Shown here one piece after another: positions 24,460 through 33,614 of a DNA stretch of 64,000 nt. The DNA is taken from assembly GCF_017676385.1 (NCBI RefSeq), contig NZ_JAFFZN010000015.1, positions 62,001 through 126,000 of the forward strand, in the 5' to 3' direction. The notes beneath the pieces are model-generated. The model was not told the origin of the DNA and ran no database searches. It worked only from the letters and a program-made list of their open reading frames with translations. Numbering within the stretch: the stretch's first letter is position 1; the number at the start of each line of letters is the position of its first letter. The position numbers were made by a program, and so were the translations under genes. The DNA is from Streptomyces spirodelae (lineage in GTDB: Bacteria; Actinomycetota; Actinomycetes; Streptomycetales; Streptomycetaceae).

Positions 24460-25762
24460 CCTGGTCCGCGCCGCCGCGTGCCGTTGTTTCACGTGAAACA
24501 CGGAAGAGCGCGGCGGCGATGGCCGCGTAGAGCACCGCTACCCCGGCGATGACGGCCGCGGAGCGGCCGTCAGGCGGGAGCATCGCGGCAGCCACCCCCG
24601 CGGCGCCGACATAGGCCACGTTGTAGAGCATGTCGTAGAGGGAGAAGACCCGGCCCCGGAAGGCGTCGTCCACGGAGGTCTGTACGGCGGTGTCGGTGGC
24701 GATTTTTCCGGCCTGGGTGACGAGCGCCAGCACAAAGGCGGCCAGCAGTATCGGCACCGGCTGGAAGGAGAGCCCCAGCGCGGGTTCCAGTACCGCTGCG
24801 ATTGCCGCACACAGCGCCATCCAGCCGAAGATGCCCGTCCTCCGGACTGCCGAGGGCGTGATGACGGCCGCCGCGAAGAAGCCCAGCCCTGACAGGGCGA
24901 GCGCGATGCCCAGCAATTGCAGCCCGCCGTCGGTCCGGTTGCTCCCGCTGTTCCACGAGTACCGGGCCAGCATCAGCACCGTGACCGTGAGCGCCCCGTA
25001 GCAGAACCGCATCAGTGCCGAGGCGGTCAGTGCGTAACCGGCCATGGGGCGTCGCCGGAGATGACGCAGCCCCGCCAGCAGCCCCCGCGCGGTGCCGGCG
25101 ATCGCGGCCAGGACGCGTGGCTGTACCTCGGTCGGGTCCGGACCCAGCAGGCCCTTGCTCATCCGCAGGGAGGCGAGCCCGGCCAGCAGATAGACCGCGG
25201 CGCCCGTCAGCAGCACGATGGCGTCCGCCTGCCGTCCGGTACCAGGGGCCAGATAGCGCACCACGACGGCGACGCCACCGCCCAGGGTGGCGGCGAGGGT
25301 GCCGGCCGTCGGGGAGAGGGAGTTGGCGATGACGAGCCGTTCACTGTCCACCACGCGGGGCAGCGCGGCGGAGAGTCCGGCGAGGACGAAGCGGTTGACG
25401 GCGGTGACGGTGAGCGCGGAGAGATAGACCAGCCACTCGGGAACGACGCCGAAAACGAGCGCCGCCGTGGCCGCGGCGAGGAGGGTGCGCAACACATTGC
25501 CGAAGAAGAGCACCTGTCGTCGCTGCCACCGGTCCAGCAGAACGCCCGCGAACGGCCCGAGAAGCGAGTACGGCAGCAGCAGCACCGCCATCGCGGATGC
25601 GATGGCGGCGGGGGAGGTCTCCCTCTCGGGGGAGAAGACAACGTATGCCGCCAGCGCGACCTGGTAGATGCCGTCGGCGTGCTGGGAGAGCAGCCGTACC
25701 GTCAGCAGCTTCCGGAAGTCCGGGAAACGGAGCAGGGTGCGCAGGTCACGTGCGACGGACAT
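24413..25762 (-). CDS. MFS transporter
   Basis: A ~449-residue major facilitator protein with about 12 hydrophobic segments. The first helix region is RLLSQHADGIYQVALAAYVVFSPE and the loop LLDRWQRRQVLFFGN matches the conserved MFS loop after helix 2. GRVFSLYDMLYNVAYVGAA is typical of the 'DHA3-like' drug or metabolite exporters. The substrate cannot be inferred. ATG 25762 is preceded by GAGG at good spacing. The C-terminus overlaps cca antisense and contains parS 6 (Val-Ser-Arg-Glu-Thr again). Confidence 0.85.
   Translation of the reverse strand: MSVARDLRTLLRFPDFRKLLTVRLLSQHADGIYQVALAAYVVFSPERETSPAAIASAMAVLLLPYSLLGPFAGVLLDRWQRRQVLFFGNVLRTLLAAATAALVFGVVPEWLVYLSALTVTAVNRFVLAGLSAALPRVVDSERLVIANSLSPTAGTLAATLGGGVAVVVRYLAPGTGRQADAIVLLTGAAVYLLAGLASLRMSKGLLGPDPTEVQPRVLAAIAGTARGLLAGLRHLRRRPMAGYALTASALMRFCYGALTVTVLMLARYSWNSGSNRTDGGLQLLGIALALSGLGFFAAAVITPSAVRRTGIFGWMALCAAIAAVLEPALGLSFQPVPILLAAFVLALVTQAGKIATDTAVQTSVDDAFRGRVFSLYDMLYNVAYVGAAGVAAAMLPPDGRSAAVIAGVAVLYAAIAAALFRVSRETTARGGADQVSPPAGGPPAGPTTS
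24486..24499. promoter_or_regulatory. parS: parS site 6 (inside MFS gene 3' end)
   Basis: Perfect GTTTCACGTGAAAC, 27 bp past the cca stop and within the last codons of the MFS gene. Confidence 0.95.
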
Positions 25763-25798
25763 GGAGACAGCCTCACACAATCGGGGCGGCGTCCGATG

Positions 25799-25812
25799 GT
25801 TTCACGTGAAAC
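25799..25812. promoter_or_regulatory. parS: parS site 7
   Basis: Perfect GTTTCACGTGAAAC in the short gap upstream of the MFS start and downstream of the glycosyltransferase stop. It is the last site I see in the window, 17 kb from parA. Confidence 0.95.
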
Positions 25813-25852
25813 GGCGAGCTCCGCACCCCGCCGTACGGGCCACCTCTCCTTG

Positions 25853-27376
25853 TCACTCCCGCAGTGTCGCGCCCCAGCGCACGGCAACCCGTGGCACGGT
25901 CGTGGCGGAGCGCTGCCGCAACGGCCGGGGGGCCGGCGAGCCCAGCGTGAACACATCGGGAGCGCGGTCCAGGACACCGCCGCCGGGATCGTCGGAGCCG
26001 TCGTCCTTGCGGACCGGATCGTGCTCGGGCCGCAGCACATCACGCACCACCATGGCGCACAGATACGCCGTGCCGAGCAGATGCGCGGCGATGACCAGCT
26101 GATAGCCGTCCTCGGGCAGCCCGTAGCGCTTCTCGGAGCCGGTGTGGGCGAGATACATCCAGATCCCCAGGAAGTAGAGCGCCTCGCAGCTCTGCCAGAT
26201 GAGGAAGTCCCGCCACCTGGGGCGGGCCAGCGCCGCCAGCGGAATCAGCCACAGTACGTACTGCGGCGAATAGACCTTGTTGGTCAGCACGAAGAGCGCG
26301 ATCACCAGGAAAGAGAGCTGGGCGAGGCGGGGGCGGCGGGGCGCGCACAGGGCGAGCGCGGCGATGCCCGCGCAGCCGAGGGCCATCAGAAGGGTGGCGT
26401 AGATATTGGCGTCATCGAACGTGCGTCCGGTGCGCTGCTGGATGATCAGCCACAGTGAGCCGAAGTCCACCGGCCTCTCCTGGCTGAAGGTGTAGAACTT
26501 CTTCCAGCCGTCCCAGGACAGCAGCATCACCGGCACGTTCACCACGGCCCACGAGACCGCCGCTCCCCCGGCGGCGCGGCCGAAGGCTCCCCAGCGCCCG
26601 GCCCGCCAGCACAGCACCAGCAGCGGACCGAGCAGCAGCACGGGGTAGAGCTTGGCCGCCGTCGCCAGGCCGATCAGCACCCCGGCCGCCACCGGGCGCG
26701 AGCGGGCCCACAGCAGCATGCCCGCGGCCGTCATCGCGACGGCCAGCAGGTCCCAGTTGATGGTGGCCGTCAGCGCCAGCCCGGGCGCCAGTGCGACCAG
26801 CATGCCGTCCCAGGGGCGGTTGCGGTGGGTCCTGACCACACACACGACCAGGACGGCCAGGCAGACCATCAGCATCCCGGCGTTGACCACCCAGTAGAGC
26901 TGCTCCTCCTGTCGCAGGGAGTCCCCGCCCACCGTGAGCTTGGCCGCGATCAGCATGAACACACCGGTCAGGACCGGGTATTCGAGGTACTCCATACCGC
27001 CGGAGATCCGGTCCGGGATGCGGTCCAGGTAGGGCACGAGCCCGTCGGCGAAGCCGCGGCCGTTGTACAGGTGCGGGATGTCGGAGTAGCAGGCATGGAT
27101 GTACTGCGAGGTCTGCCCGGAGAACCAGGCCCCGTCCAGGCACGGGAGCTTCTGCAGCATTCCGAGTGTGTACATCCCCAGCGCGACGGCCACCACGACG
27201 CGCACCGGGGTCCACCACCCTCCCCCGCTCACGGCGCGTCGTCCCGCCGGGCCGCCGGCCACCTCGCCGGCGGCAGCCGCCACTTCGTCATGGTCCGTGG
27301 GGCGTACGACGGGGCTTGCGGCGGATCGCCGGCCGGGGCCGGGAGCGGGGGTCCGTGCGGTGGGGGCGCTCGTCAT
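25853..27376 (-). CDS. Polytopic mannosyltransferase-like membrane protein (GT87-like, DUF2029)
   Basis: A 507-residue integral membrane protein with roughly ten hydrophobic helices. It resembles the GT-C polyprenyl-phosphate mannosyltransferases (GT87). The periplasmic loop after the first helix holds CYSDIPHLYNGRGF and GGMEYLEYPVLTGVFM, whose Glu/Tyr/Pro arrangement is characteristic. INWDLLAVAM and GLATAAKLYPVLLLGP follow. It lies downstream of the PBP gene on the same strand, the order of ponA1 and its neighbour in mycobacteria. A role in envelope glycan mannosylation is inferred. ATG 27376 (MTSAPTARTPAPGPGRR) is chosen as start. Confidence 0.82.
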   Translation of the reverse strand: MTSAPTARTPAPGPGRRSAASPVVRPTDHDEVAAAAGEVAGGPAGRRAVSGGGWWTPVRVVVAVALGMYTLGMLQKLPCLDGAWFSGQTSQYIHACYSDIPHLYNGRGFADGLVPYLDRIPDRISGGMEYLEYPVLTGVFMLIAAKLTVGGDSLRQEEQLYWVVNAGMLMVCLAVLVVCVVRTHRNRPWDGMLVALAPGLALTATINWDLLAVAMTAAGMLLWARSRPVAAGVLIGLATAAKLYPVLLLGPLLVLCWRAGRWGAFGRAAGGAAVSWAVVNVPVMLLSWDGWKKFYTFSQERPVDFGSLWLIIQQRTGRTFDDANIYATLLMALGCAGIAALALCAPRRPRLAQLSFLVIALFVLTNKVYSPQYVLWLIPLAALARPRWRDFLIWQSCEALYFLGIWMYLAHTGSEKRYGLPEDGYQLVIAAHLLGTAYLCAMVVRDVLRPEHDPVRKDDGSDDPGGGVLDRAPDVFTLGSPAPRPLRQRSATTVPRVAVRWGATLRE

Positions 27377-27406
27377 GGATTCATCCTGCCGCACACCGCT
27401 CAGGGG

Positions 27407-27443
27407 AAAGGCCCCCGGCTCGGAGTCCGAGCCGGGGGCCTTT
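27407..27443. terminator. Intrinsic terminator-like hairpin
   Basis: Perfect 17-bp inverted repeat (arms 27407-27423 and 27427-27443, loop AGT) starting AAAG and ending CTTT. It sits between the PBP stop and the glycosyltransferase start, both leftward, so it should insulate the two units. Confidence 0.88.
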
Positions 27444-27503
27444 CGGGTGGCGAACCGGTCGAGCGGGAGACGGCCGATCGGACGCGCCGGGGCTTGCCGC
27501 CCC

Positions 27504-30206
27504 TCACTCTCTCCGGCTGCCGGTGGGACCACCGAAGAAGTTGCTGCCGGAATCGTTGCCACCGGGATCGCCGGTATCGCCGGTGTCCCCGGAGTCGCCT
27601 CCCGGTCCACCGCCCGGTCCGTCCGTTCCGCCGTTACCGCCGTTGCCGTTCCCGTTGCTCTGCTCGTCGCAGTCCGGGTTGAGCGGCGGGCAGGACGAGG
27701 ACGTCGAGGACGGGGAGTTCGACGGCGACTCGCTGGGCTCGTCCGACGGCGTCTCACTGGGCTCGTCCGACGGCGTTGGTGGCGCCGAGGTCTCGGTCGG
27801 CGTCGGCGAGGGGCTGGCACCGTCGCCGTAGACCTTCTCACCGATCGGCTCCGGCACCGGGAACTTCATGACGGGCGAGCCCTTGAGGGCCTCCTTCATG
27901 TACTTGGTCCAGATCTCGGCAGGGAAGGAGGCACCGTGGATGCTCTCCTGTCCGCCCACGCCGTACATCTTGAGGAACTTCTGGTTCTTCGCGGTGTCGT
28001 TGACCCGCCACATGCCGATCGAGGTGGACAGCTGCGGGGTGTAGCCGGTGAACCAGGCGGACCTGTTGTCGTCCGTGGTACCCGTCTTGCCCGCCGCCGG
28101 GCGGCCCAGGCCCCTGGCCGTGGTACCGGTGCCCTTCTGGACCACGGTCTCCAGCATGTTGGTGATGTTGTCGGCGACGGGCCGGTCGAAGGCGGCCTCG
28201 GACACCTTCTTGTGCTGGTACTTGACCTCGCCCTTCCGCTCGACCTTGGTGACCGAGTACGGCTCGGTGTGGGTGCCGCTGGTGGCGAAGGTGCCGTAGG
28301 CGCTGGCCATCCGGATGGCGCTGGGCGCCGAGGTACCGAGCGAGAAGGTCGGCGTGGTCTTGGCGAGGCTGTCCTCGTTGACGCCCGCGTCCAGCGCCGC
28401 CTGCTTCACCTTGTCCGTGCCGACGTCCATACCGAGCTGGATGAACGGGGTGTTCACCGAGAACTGCATGGCCGTCCGCAGGGTGATCATCCCGCGGCTC
28501 TCATTGCCGTCGTTCCTCTGGTGCCACTCGTTGCCGTCCTTGTCGTGCCAGACGGTGCCGTTGTAGTTGCGCAGTTTGATCTTGTTGTCGCCGTTGTAGA
28601 TGCTCTTCGGCGAGACCTTGGTGCGCGTGCTCGGGCCCTGCTCGGGTGGCCCCTCGGGATCGCGCACCCCGTCCCGCATCGCCGCCGCCATCACGAACGG
28701 CTTGAAGGTGGAGCCCACCTGGACACCGGTGTAGTCGGCGTTGTTCCGGAAGTGGGTGGTCGCGTCCGCGCCGCCGTAGATGGCGAGGATCGCGCCGTCC
28801 TGCGGCCGGACCGAGGCCCCGCCGAACTGGACGTACTTGTCGACGTCGCGCTTGTCCGGATCGATGTTCTTCTTCTGCACCTGCTCGACGGTCTTCCGCA
28901 GCTTCATCACCTTCTTCTTCTCGAAGGTGGTGTGGATGCGGTAGCCACCCCGTTCGAGCTGGCGCTGGGAGATGCCGCTGCGGGTGGAGTCGTTGGTGAT
29001 GTAGTTGTTGGCCAGGTCCACCAGGTAGCCGATCTGGCCCTTGAGCTCGGTGGACTTCTTGGGCTCCTTGGGCATCGGGAAGCCCTTGGCCTTGATCGCG
29101 TCGCGGGTGGACTTCTTCATATGTCCTGTGGCCACCTCGCGGTCCAGCGTCCAGGACCAGCGGGCCTTCGCCCGCTTGAGGTTCTTCTCCGGGGTCGCGG
29201 CGGAGCCGACACCGCCCTCCGGGTCGTAGAGGTTCGGGCCGTTGAGCGTCGCGGCCAGGAAAGCGCTCTGGCTCGCGGACAGCTTGTTGGCGTCCACCCG
29301 GTAGTACGCCTGCGCGGCGGCCTGGATGCCGTAAGCGCCGCGCCCGTAGTAACCGGTGTTCAGATAGCCGGCGAGGATGTCCTTCTTCTCCATCTTCGCG
29401 CCGACCTTGATGGAGATCAGCAGCTCCCTGGCCTTACGGGTGAGGGTCTGCGACTGGTCGAGGTAGGTGTTCTTCACATACTGCTGGGTGATGGTGGAGC
29501 CGGACTGGGTCTCACCGCCCATCGCCATCTTGGCGACCGCACGGGCGATGCCCATCGGGTCGACGCCGCTGTCCTGGTAGAAGGACTCGTTCTCGGCGGC
29601 GATGACGGCCCACTGCATGTGTTTGGGGATCTCGTTGATCCCGACGATCTGCCGATTGCGGTCGCCCTTGCCGGCGACCACCATCTGCGTGCCGTCCTTC
29701 CAGTAGTAGACGTTCTTCTCCGCCTTGGCGGCCAGCTTGGGGTTCGGCACGTCCACCAGTGCGAGGGCTATGCCCGCGAGACCCACCAGCAGCGCCAGGA
29801 AGCCGAGGCACAGTCCCGTCATCAGCTTCCAGGACGGGATCCAGCGCCGTAGGCCGTCCTTGCCGGCGCGCGGGTAGTCGATGAAGCGCTTGCGCTCCGG
29901 CACTGCGCGCCCGCGCCCCCGGCCCCCGGCCGCACGCCGGCCGCCCTGTGCGTTCGCGGCAGCGGCGGCCCGCCGCCGTCCGCCGCCCTGTGCGGCTCTC
30001 CTGGCCTCGGCTCGGCCACCGTGTCCGGGCGCCCCCGGCTCCGACCGGTGGCCCTGTGCGTCTCGGCGGCCGTATCCGTCGGGGCCCGGTGCTGAGGGCG
30101 GTGCCTGCCCGCCACCGCGCGATGCTGCGCGACGACCAGGGGACGGTGGCGGCTGCGCCGCACGACGGCCGCGCCCCTGCGGCGGCTTTCGACGGTTTCC
30201 GCTCAT
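27504..30206 (-). CDS. Class A penicillin-binding protein (transglycosylase/transpeptidase)
   Basis: A 900-residue bifunctional peptidoglycan synthase. After ~125 basic Pro/Gly/Arg-rich residues comes a membrane anchor (LMTGLCLGFLALLVGLAGIALAL). The GT51 domain has the catalytic region VIAAENESFYQDSGVDPMGI and the second motif SGSTITQQYVKNTYL. The transpeptidase domain has SxxK (GSTFKPFVMA), SxN (FSVNTPFIQLG) and KTG (AGKTGTTDDNRSAWFTGY). The C-terminal ~100 residues are a low-complexity Ser/Pro/Glu then Gly/Asn tail. It corresponds positionally to mycobacterial ponA1, near ino1, rpsF and dnaB. Confidence 0.94.
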   Translation of the reverse strand: MSGNRRKPPQGRGRRAAQPPPSPGRRAASRGGGQAPPSAPGPDGYGRRDAQGHRSEPGAPGHGGRAEARRAAQGGGRRRAAAAANAQGGRRAAGGRGRGRAVPERKRFIDYPRAGKDGLRRWIPSWKLMTGLCLGFLALLVGLAGIALALVDVPNPKLAAKAEKNVYYWKDGTQMVVAGKGDRNRQIVGINEIPKHMQWAVIAAENESFYQDSGVDPMGIARAVAKMAMGGETQSGSTITQQYVKNTYLDQSQTLTRKARELLISIKVGAKMEKKDILAGYLNTGYYGRGAYGIQAAAQAYYRVDANKLSASQSAFLAATLNGPNLYDPEGGVGSAATPEKNLKRAKARWSWTLDREVATGHMKKSTRDAIKAKGFPMPKEPKKSTELKGQIGYLVDLANNYITNDSTRSGISQRQLERGGYRIHTTFEKKKVMKLRKTVEQVQKKNIDPDKRDVDKYVQFGGASVRPQDGAILAIYGGADATTHFRNNADYTGVQVGSTFKPFVMAAAMRDGVRDPEGPPEQGPSTRTKVSPKSIYNGDNKIKLRNYNGTVWHDKDGNEWHQRNDGNESRGMITLRTAMQFSVNTPFIQLGMDVGTDKVKQAALDAGVNEDSLAKTTPTFSLGTSAPSAIRMASAYGTFATSGTHTEPYSVTKVERKGEVKYQHKKVSEAAFDRPVADNITNMLETVVQKGTGTTARGLGRPAAGKTGTTDDNRSAWFTGYTPQLSTSIGMWRVNDTAKNQKFLKMYGVGGQESIHGASFPAEIWTKYMKEALKGSPVMKFPVPEPIGEKVYGDGASPSPTPTETSAPPTPSDEPSETPSDEPSESPSNSPSSTSSSCPPLNPDCDEQSNGNGNGGNGGTDGPGGGPGGDSGDTGDTGDPGGNDSGSNFFGGPTGSRRE

Positions 30207-30582
30207 TGGAACAGCTACTCCTCGGGCAGGCGGCCCTTGCGCCTGAAGGTGGCAGTTGGCTTCTGGTCCCCCCGAGTGCGCCAGGACGGAAGGACCGGAC
30301 CCGGGCGCACTGCACCGGGGACGAGGACGCTCCTCGACGTCGCTTGGTTCCCAGTACTCGTGGTCTGCACAGCCGACAGACTACGCAGCTTCAAAACCTT
30401 CCTTAGGCCGTATTCGCCTCAATCGACGCAAAGGGACTGCGGTGAATCGGTGATGTGCGTCCCTTCACCGGCCCCCCTCTTGTCGCTTCAGAAGCAGCGT
30501 TCTATCGTCGGGATGTATCGAGTCGATACATCAGAGCGAGATAAGCGCGGGATAAGCGGCTGTGGACGGAGGTGGGCGGACG
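30207..30582. promoter_or_regulatory. PBP/padR divergent region with a perfect 21-bp PadR-type operator
   Basis: About 375 bp between divergent genes, with no supported ORF. At 30512-30532 lies GATGTATCGA-G-TCGATACATC, a perfect 10+1+10 palindrome. It is 51 bp before the padR start. ATGTAT...ATACAT arms fit the operators known for PadR proteins, so autoregulation of padR-ino1 is the likely reading. Confidence 0.75.
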
Positions 30583-31239
30583 ATGAGCAGGCGCTCAGGC
30601 GTTCTCGAGTTCGCCGTACTCGGTCTGCTGCGCGAGTCACCGATGCACGGGTACGAGCTGCGCAAGCGGCTCAACACCTCGCTCGGCGTCTTCCGCGCCT
30701 TCAGCTACGGCTCGCTCTACCCCTGCCTCAAGGCGCTGGTGCAGCGCGGCTGGCTGGTGGAGGAGACGAGCGGACAGCCGGAGGAGCAGCAGTCCGGACG
30801 CGCGCAGGCGGCAGCACCGCTCACCGGGCGCCGGGCGAAGATCGTCTACCGGCTGACGGCCGAAGGCAAGGAGCACTTCGAGGAGCTGCTCTCCCAGACG
30901 GGTCCCGATACCTGGGAGGACGAGCACTTCGGCGTCCGCTTCGCCTTCTTCGGCCAGACCTCGCGCGATGTCCGCATGCGCGTACTGGAAGGGCGCCGCA
31001 GCCGGCTGGAGGAGAGGCTCGCGAAGATGCGTGCCTCGCTGGCCCGTACCCGCGAGCGCCTCGACGACTACACGCTCGAACTCCAGCGCCACGGCATGGA
31101 ATCCGTGGAGCGTGAGGTCCGCTGGCTCAGCGAGCTCATCGAGAGCGAGCGGCAGGGCACCGAGCGTTCGGGGCGGCAGGGGCGTCAGACCGGTCAGGAC
31201 CGTCCAGCGCCGGGTCCGTCCGACAACACCGACAGATGA
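30583..31239 (+). CDS. PadR family transcriptional regulator
   Basis: A 218-residue PadR repressor. The N-terminal winged helix is clear: GVLEFAVLGLLRESPMHGYELRKRLNTSLG, then SYGSLYPCLKALVQRGWLVEE and RRAKIVYRLTAEGKEHFEELL. A C-terminal helical dimerisation region follows (RMRVLEGRRSRLEERLAKMRASLARTRERLDDY). ATG 30583 has GGAGG about ten bases upstream. It lies 50 bp before ino1 in the same direction. The same padR-ino1 pairing occurs in mycobacteria, so inositol biosynthesis is the probable target. The operator upstream suggests negative autoregulation. Confidence 0.9.
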   Translation: MSRRSGVLEFAVLGLLRESPMHGYELRKRLNTSLGVFRAFSYGSLYPCLKALVQRGWLVEETSGQPEEQQSGRAQAAAPLTGRRAKIVYRLTAEGKEHFEELLSQTGPDTWEDEHFGVRFAFFGQTSRDVRMRVLEGRRSRLEERLAKMRASLARTRERLDDYTLELQRHGMESVEREVRWLSELIESERQGTERSGRQGRQTGQDRPAPGPSDNTDR

Positions 31240-31289
31240 GGCCGCGCTCCGTCGCGAGCCTCAGCGAGAACAAACAGGGAGCAACCGGA

Positions 31290-32372
31290 ATGGGTTCGGT
31301 TCGCGTAGCCATCGCCGGCGTGGGCAACTGCGCCGCATCGCTGGTCCAGGGCGTCGAGTACTACAAGGACGCCGACCCGGACGCCAGGGTGCCGGGTCTG
31401 ATGCACGTCCAGTTCGGCGACTACCACGTGCGCGACATCGAGTTCGTCGCCGCCTTCGACGTCGACGGCAAGAAGGTGGGCCTCGACCTGGCCGACGCCA
31501 TCGGCGCCAGCGAGAACAACACCATCAAGATCTGCGACGTGCCGCCCACCGGTGTCTCCGTCCAGCGCGGCCACACCTACGACGGTCTGGGCAAGTACTA
31601 CCGCGAGACCATCGAGGAGTCCGACGCGGCGCCCGTCGACGTCGTCCAGGCGCTCAAGGACTCCGAGGCCGACGTCCTGGTCTGCTACCTGCCCGTCGGC
31701 TCCCAGTCCGCCGTCGAGTTCTACGCCCAGTGCGCCATCGACGCCGGGGTCGCCTTCGTCAACGCGCTGCCCGTCTTCATCGCGGGCACCAAGGAGTGGG
31801 CCGACAAGTTCACCGCCGCCGGTGTGCCGATCGTCGGTGACGACATCAAGTCGCAGGTCGGCGCCACCATCACACACCGCGTGATGGCCAAGCTGTTCGA
31901 GGACCGCGGCGTCATCCTGGACCGCACGATGCAGCTCAACGTCGGCGGCAACATGGACTTCAAGAACATGCTGGAGCGGGAGCGGCTGGAGTCCAAGAAG
32001 ATCTCCAAGACGCAGGCCGTCACCTCCCAGATCCCCGACCGCGACCTGGGCGCCGACAATGTGCACATCGGCCCCTCGGACTTCGTCGCCTGGCTGGACG
32101 ACCGCAAGTGGGCGTACGTCCGCCTGGAGGGCCGCGCCTTCGGTGACGTTCCGCTGAACCTGGAGTACAAGCTCGAGGTATGGGACTCGCCCAACTCGGC
32201 GGGCGTCATCATCGACGCGCTGCGCGCCGCGAAGATCGCCAAGGACCGCGGCATCGGCGGCCCGATCCTCTCGGCGTCCTCGTACTTCATGAAGTCGCCG
32301 CCGGTGCAGTACTTCGATGACGTCGCGCGTAAGAACGTGCAGGACTTCATCGACGGCAAGGTCGAGCGCTGA
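31290..32372 (+). CDS. ino1: myo-Inositol-1-phosphate synthase
   Basis: A 360-residue NAD-dependent enzyme converting glucose 6-phosphate to inositol 1-phosphate. This is the first step towards mycothiol and phosphatidylinositol in actinobacteria. The Rossmann motif VAIAGVGNCAASLVQG is at the N-terminus. The catalytic region includes GTKEWADKFTAAGVPIVGDDIKSQVGATITHR and LNVGGNMDFKNML, diagnostic of this family. ATG 31290 is preceded by GGGAG. It is probably cotranscribed with padR. Two tandem hairpins lie downstream. Confidence 0.96.
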   Translation: MGSVRVAIAGVGNCAASLVQGVEYYKDADPDARVPGLMHVQFGDYHVRDIEFVAAFDVDGKKVGLDLADAIGASENNTIKICDVPPTGVSVQRGHTYDGLGKYYRETIEESDAAPVDVVQALKDSEADVLVCYLPVGSQSAVEFYAQCAIDAGVAFVNALPVFIAGTKEWADKFTAAGVPIVGDDIKSQVGATITHRVMAKLFEDRGVILDRTMQLNVGGNMDFKNMLERERLESKKISKTQAVTSQIPDRDLGADNVHIGPSDFVAWLDDRKWAYVRLEGRAFGDVPLNLEYKLEVWDSPNSAGVIIDALRAAKIAKDRGIGGPILSASSYFMKSPPVQYFDDVARKNVQDFIDGKVER

Positions 32373-32405
32373 GCGCTGGGCGCCGGCCGCTGCGGCTCAG
32401 CCGAT

Positions 32406-32480
32406 GAGGGGGCCCGGGGATTCGTCCCCGGGCCCCTCTTGTGTGCGGTGCTTGCGGTGAGTTCGGCACCGCAAGCACCG
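32406..32480. terminator. Two tandem terminator hairpins between convergent ino1 and the racemase gene
   Basis: Hairpin 1 spans 32406-32438 (about 12 bp, loop TTCG) and is followed by TT. Hairpin 2 has perfect 14-bp arms at 32446-32459 and 32467-32480 around a 7-nt loop. Together they can stop transcription from either side. Confidence 0.85.
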
Positions 32481-32517
32481 CCGTCGTGACTGATCGCCGC
32501 CGCGGCGGAGAAGGTTT

Positions 32518-33549
32518 CTATCGGTCCACGGTGCGGTCCACCGTCGTCGTCGTATGCCGCAGGATCGCGGTGAGCTCCTCACCGACGTGCGGCTCCGGAG
32601 CGTCCGCCGGGACGAAGAGGATGGAGACCTGCATGTGCGGCGGCTCCGCGAACCAGCGCTGCTTGCCGGCCCAGACGAACGGGGAGAGGTTGCGGTTGAC
32701 CGTGGCCAGGCCCGCGCGGGCCACACCCTTGGCGCGGGGCGTGATGCCGTGCAGCGCCTTGGGGGACTCCAGGCCCACCCCGTGCGAGGTGCCGCCCGCG
32801 ACGACGACCAGCCAGCCGTCACCGGTGGCCTTGGCCTGCCGGTAGCCGAACCGCTCGCCCTTGGCGACGCGGGTGACGTCCAGGATCGCGCCCCGGTACT
32901 CGGTGGCCGCGTGGTCGCCCAGCCACAGCCGGGTGCCGATCCGGGCGCGGAAGCGGGTCTGCGGGAACTGCTGCTGGAGGACGGCGAACTCCTCCGGCTT
33001 CAGATGGCTCACGAACATCGTGTCCAGCGGCAGCCGTGCGGCCCGCAGCCGGTCCATCCAGCCGATGACCTCCTCCACCGCGTCGGAGCCGTCGGCCCGG
33101 TCCAGCGGCAGATGGATGGCGAAGCCCTCCAGGCGGACCTCGTCGATCGCGGCGTGCAGCCGCGGCAGGTCCTGCTCGGTGACCCCGTGCCGCTTCATGC
33201 TGCTCATCACCTCGATGACGACCCGGGCCCCGCGCATCAGGCCCACGCCCTCCACCGAGGAGACCGAGCGGATGGCGCGGTCCGGCAGCGGCACCGGCTC
33301 CTCGTCCTTGCGGAACGGGGTGAGCACCAGCAGATCGCCGCCGAACAGGTCCTTGGTGCGGGCCGCCTCGTAGGTCGTACCGACGGCCAGTATGTCGGCG
33401 CCGAACTTGGTGGCCTCGTCCGCGAGGCGCTCGTGGCCGAAGCCGTAGCCGTTGCCCTTGCAGACCGGAACGATTCCCGGGAACTGCTGAATCACCGTCT
33501 GCTGGTGCGCCCGCCAGCGATCGGTGTCGACATAGAGGGAGAGCGCCAT
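32518..33549 (-). CDS. Alanine racemase family PLP enzyme
   Basis: A 343-residue fold-type III PLP protein. The N-terminal VCKGNGYGFG carries the PLP-binding lysine in the alanine-racemase signature. The barrel continues with RVVIEVMSSMKRHGV, and the C-terminal beta domain has RFRARIGTRLWLGD. Housekeeping Alr is usually longer and more conserved, so this may be an accessory racemase. It is directly upstream of femX on the same strand, suggesting that both act on peptidoglycan precursors (D-amino-acid supply and bridge formation). The precise substrate is inferred, not shown. Confidence 0.8.
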   Translation of the reverse strand: MALSLYVDTDRWRAHQQTVIQQFPGIVPVCKGNGYGFGHERLADEATKFGADILAVGTTYEAARTKDLFGGDLLVLTPFRKDEEPVPLPDRAIRSVSSVEGVGLMRGARVVIEVMSSMKRHGVTEQDLPRLHAAIDEVRLEGFAIHLPLDRADGSDAVEEVIGWMDRLRAARLPLDTMFVSHLKPEEFAVLQQQFPQTRFRARIGTRLWLGDHAATEYRGAILDVTRVAKGERFGYRQAKATGDGWLVVVAGGTSHGVGLESPKALHGITPRAKGVARAGLATVNRNLSPFVWAGKQRWFAEPPHMQVSILFVPADAPEPHVGEELTAILRHTTTTVDRTVDR

Positions 33550-33614
33550 GGCCGGTACGGAACCTTTCTGAAGGAGAGTCTGGAGGTCGGGCTGTCAGGC
33601 GCGTGGGAGCGCGC

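Noticed and set aside
27099..29852. A ~917-residue ORF antisense to the PBP and glycosyltransferase genes
   Set aside because: The opposite strand has GT51 and transpeptidase motifs; this frame has none.
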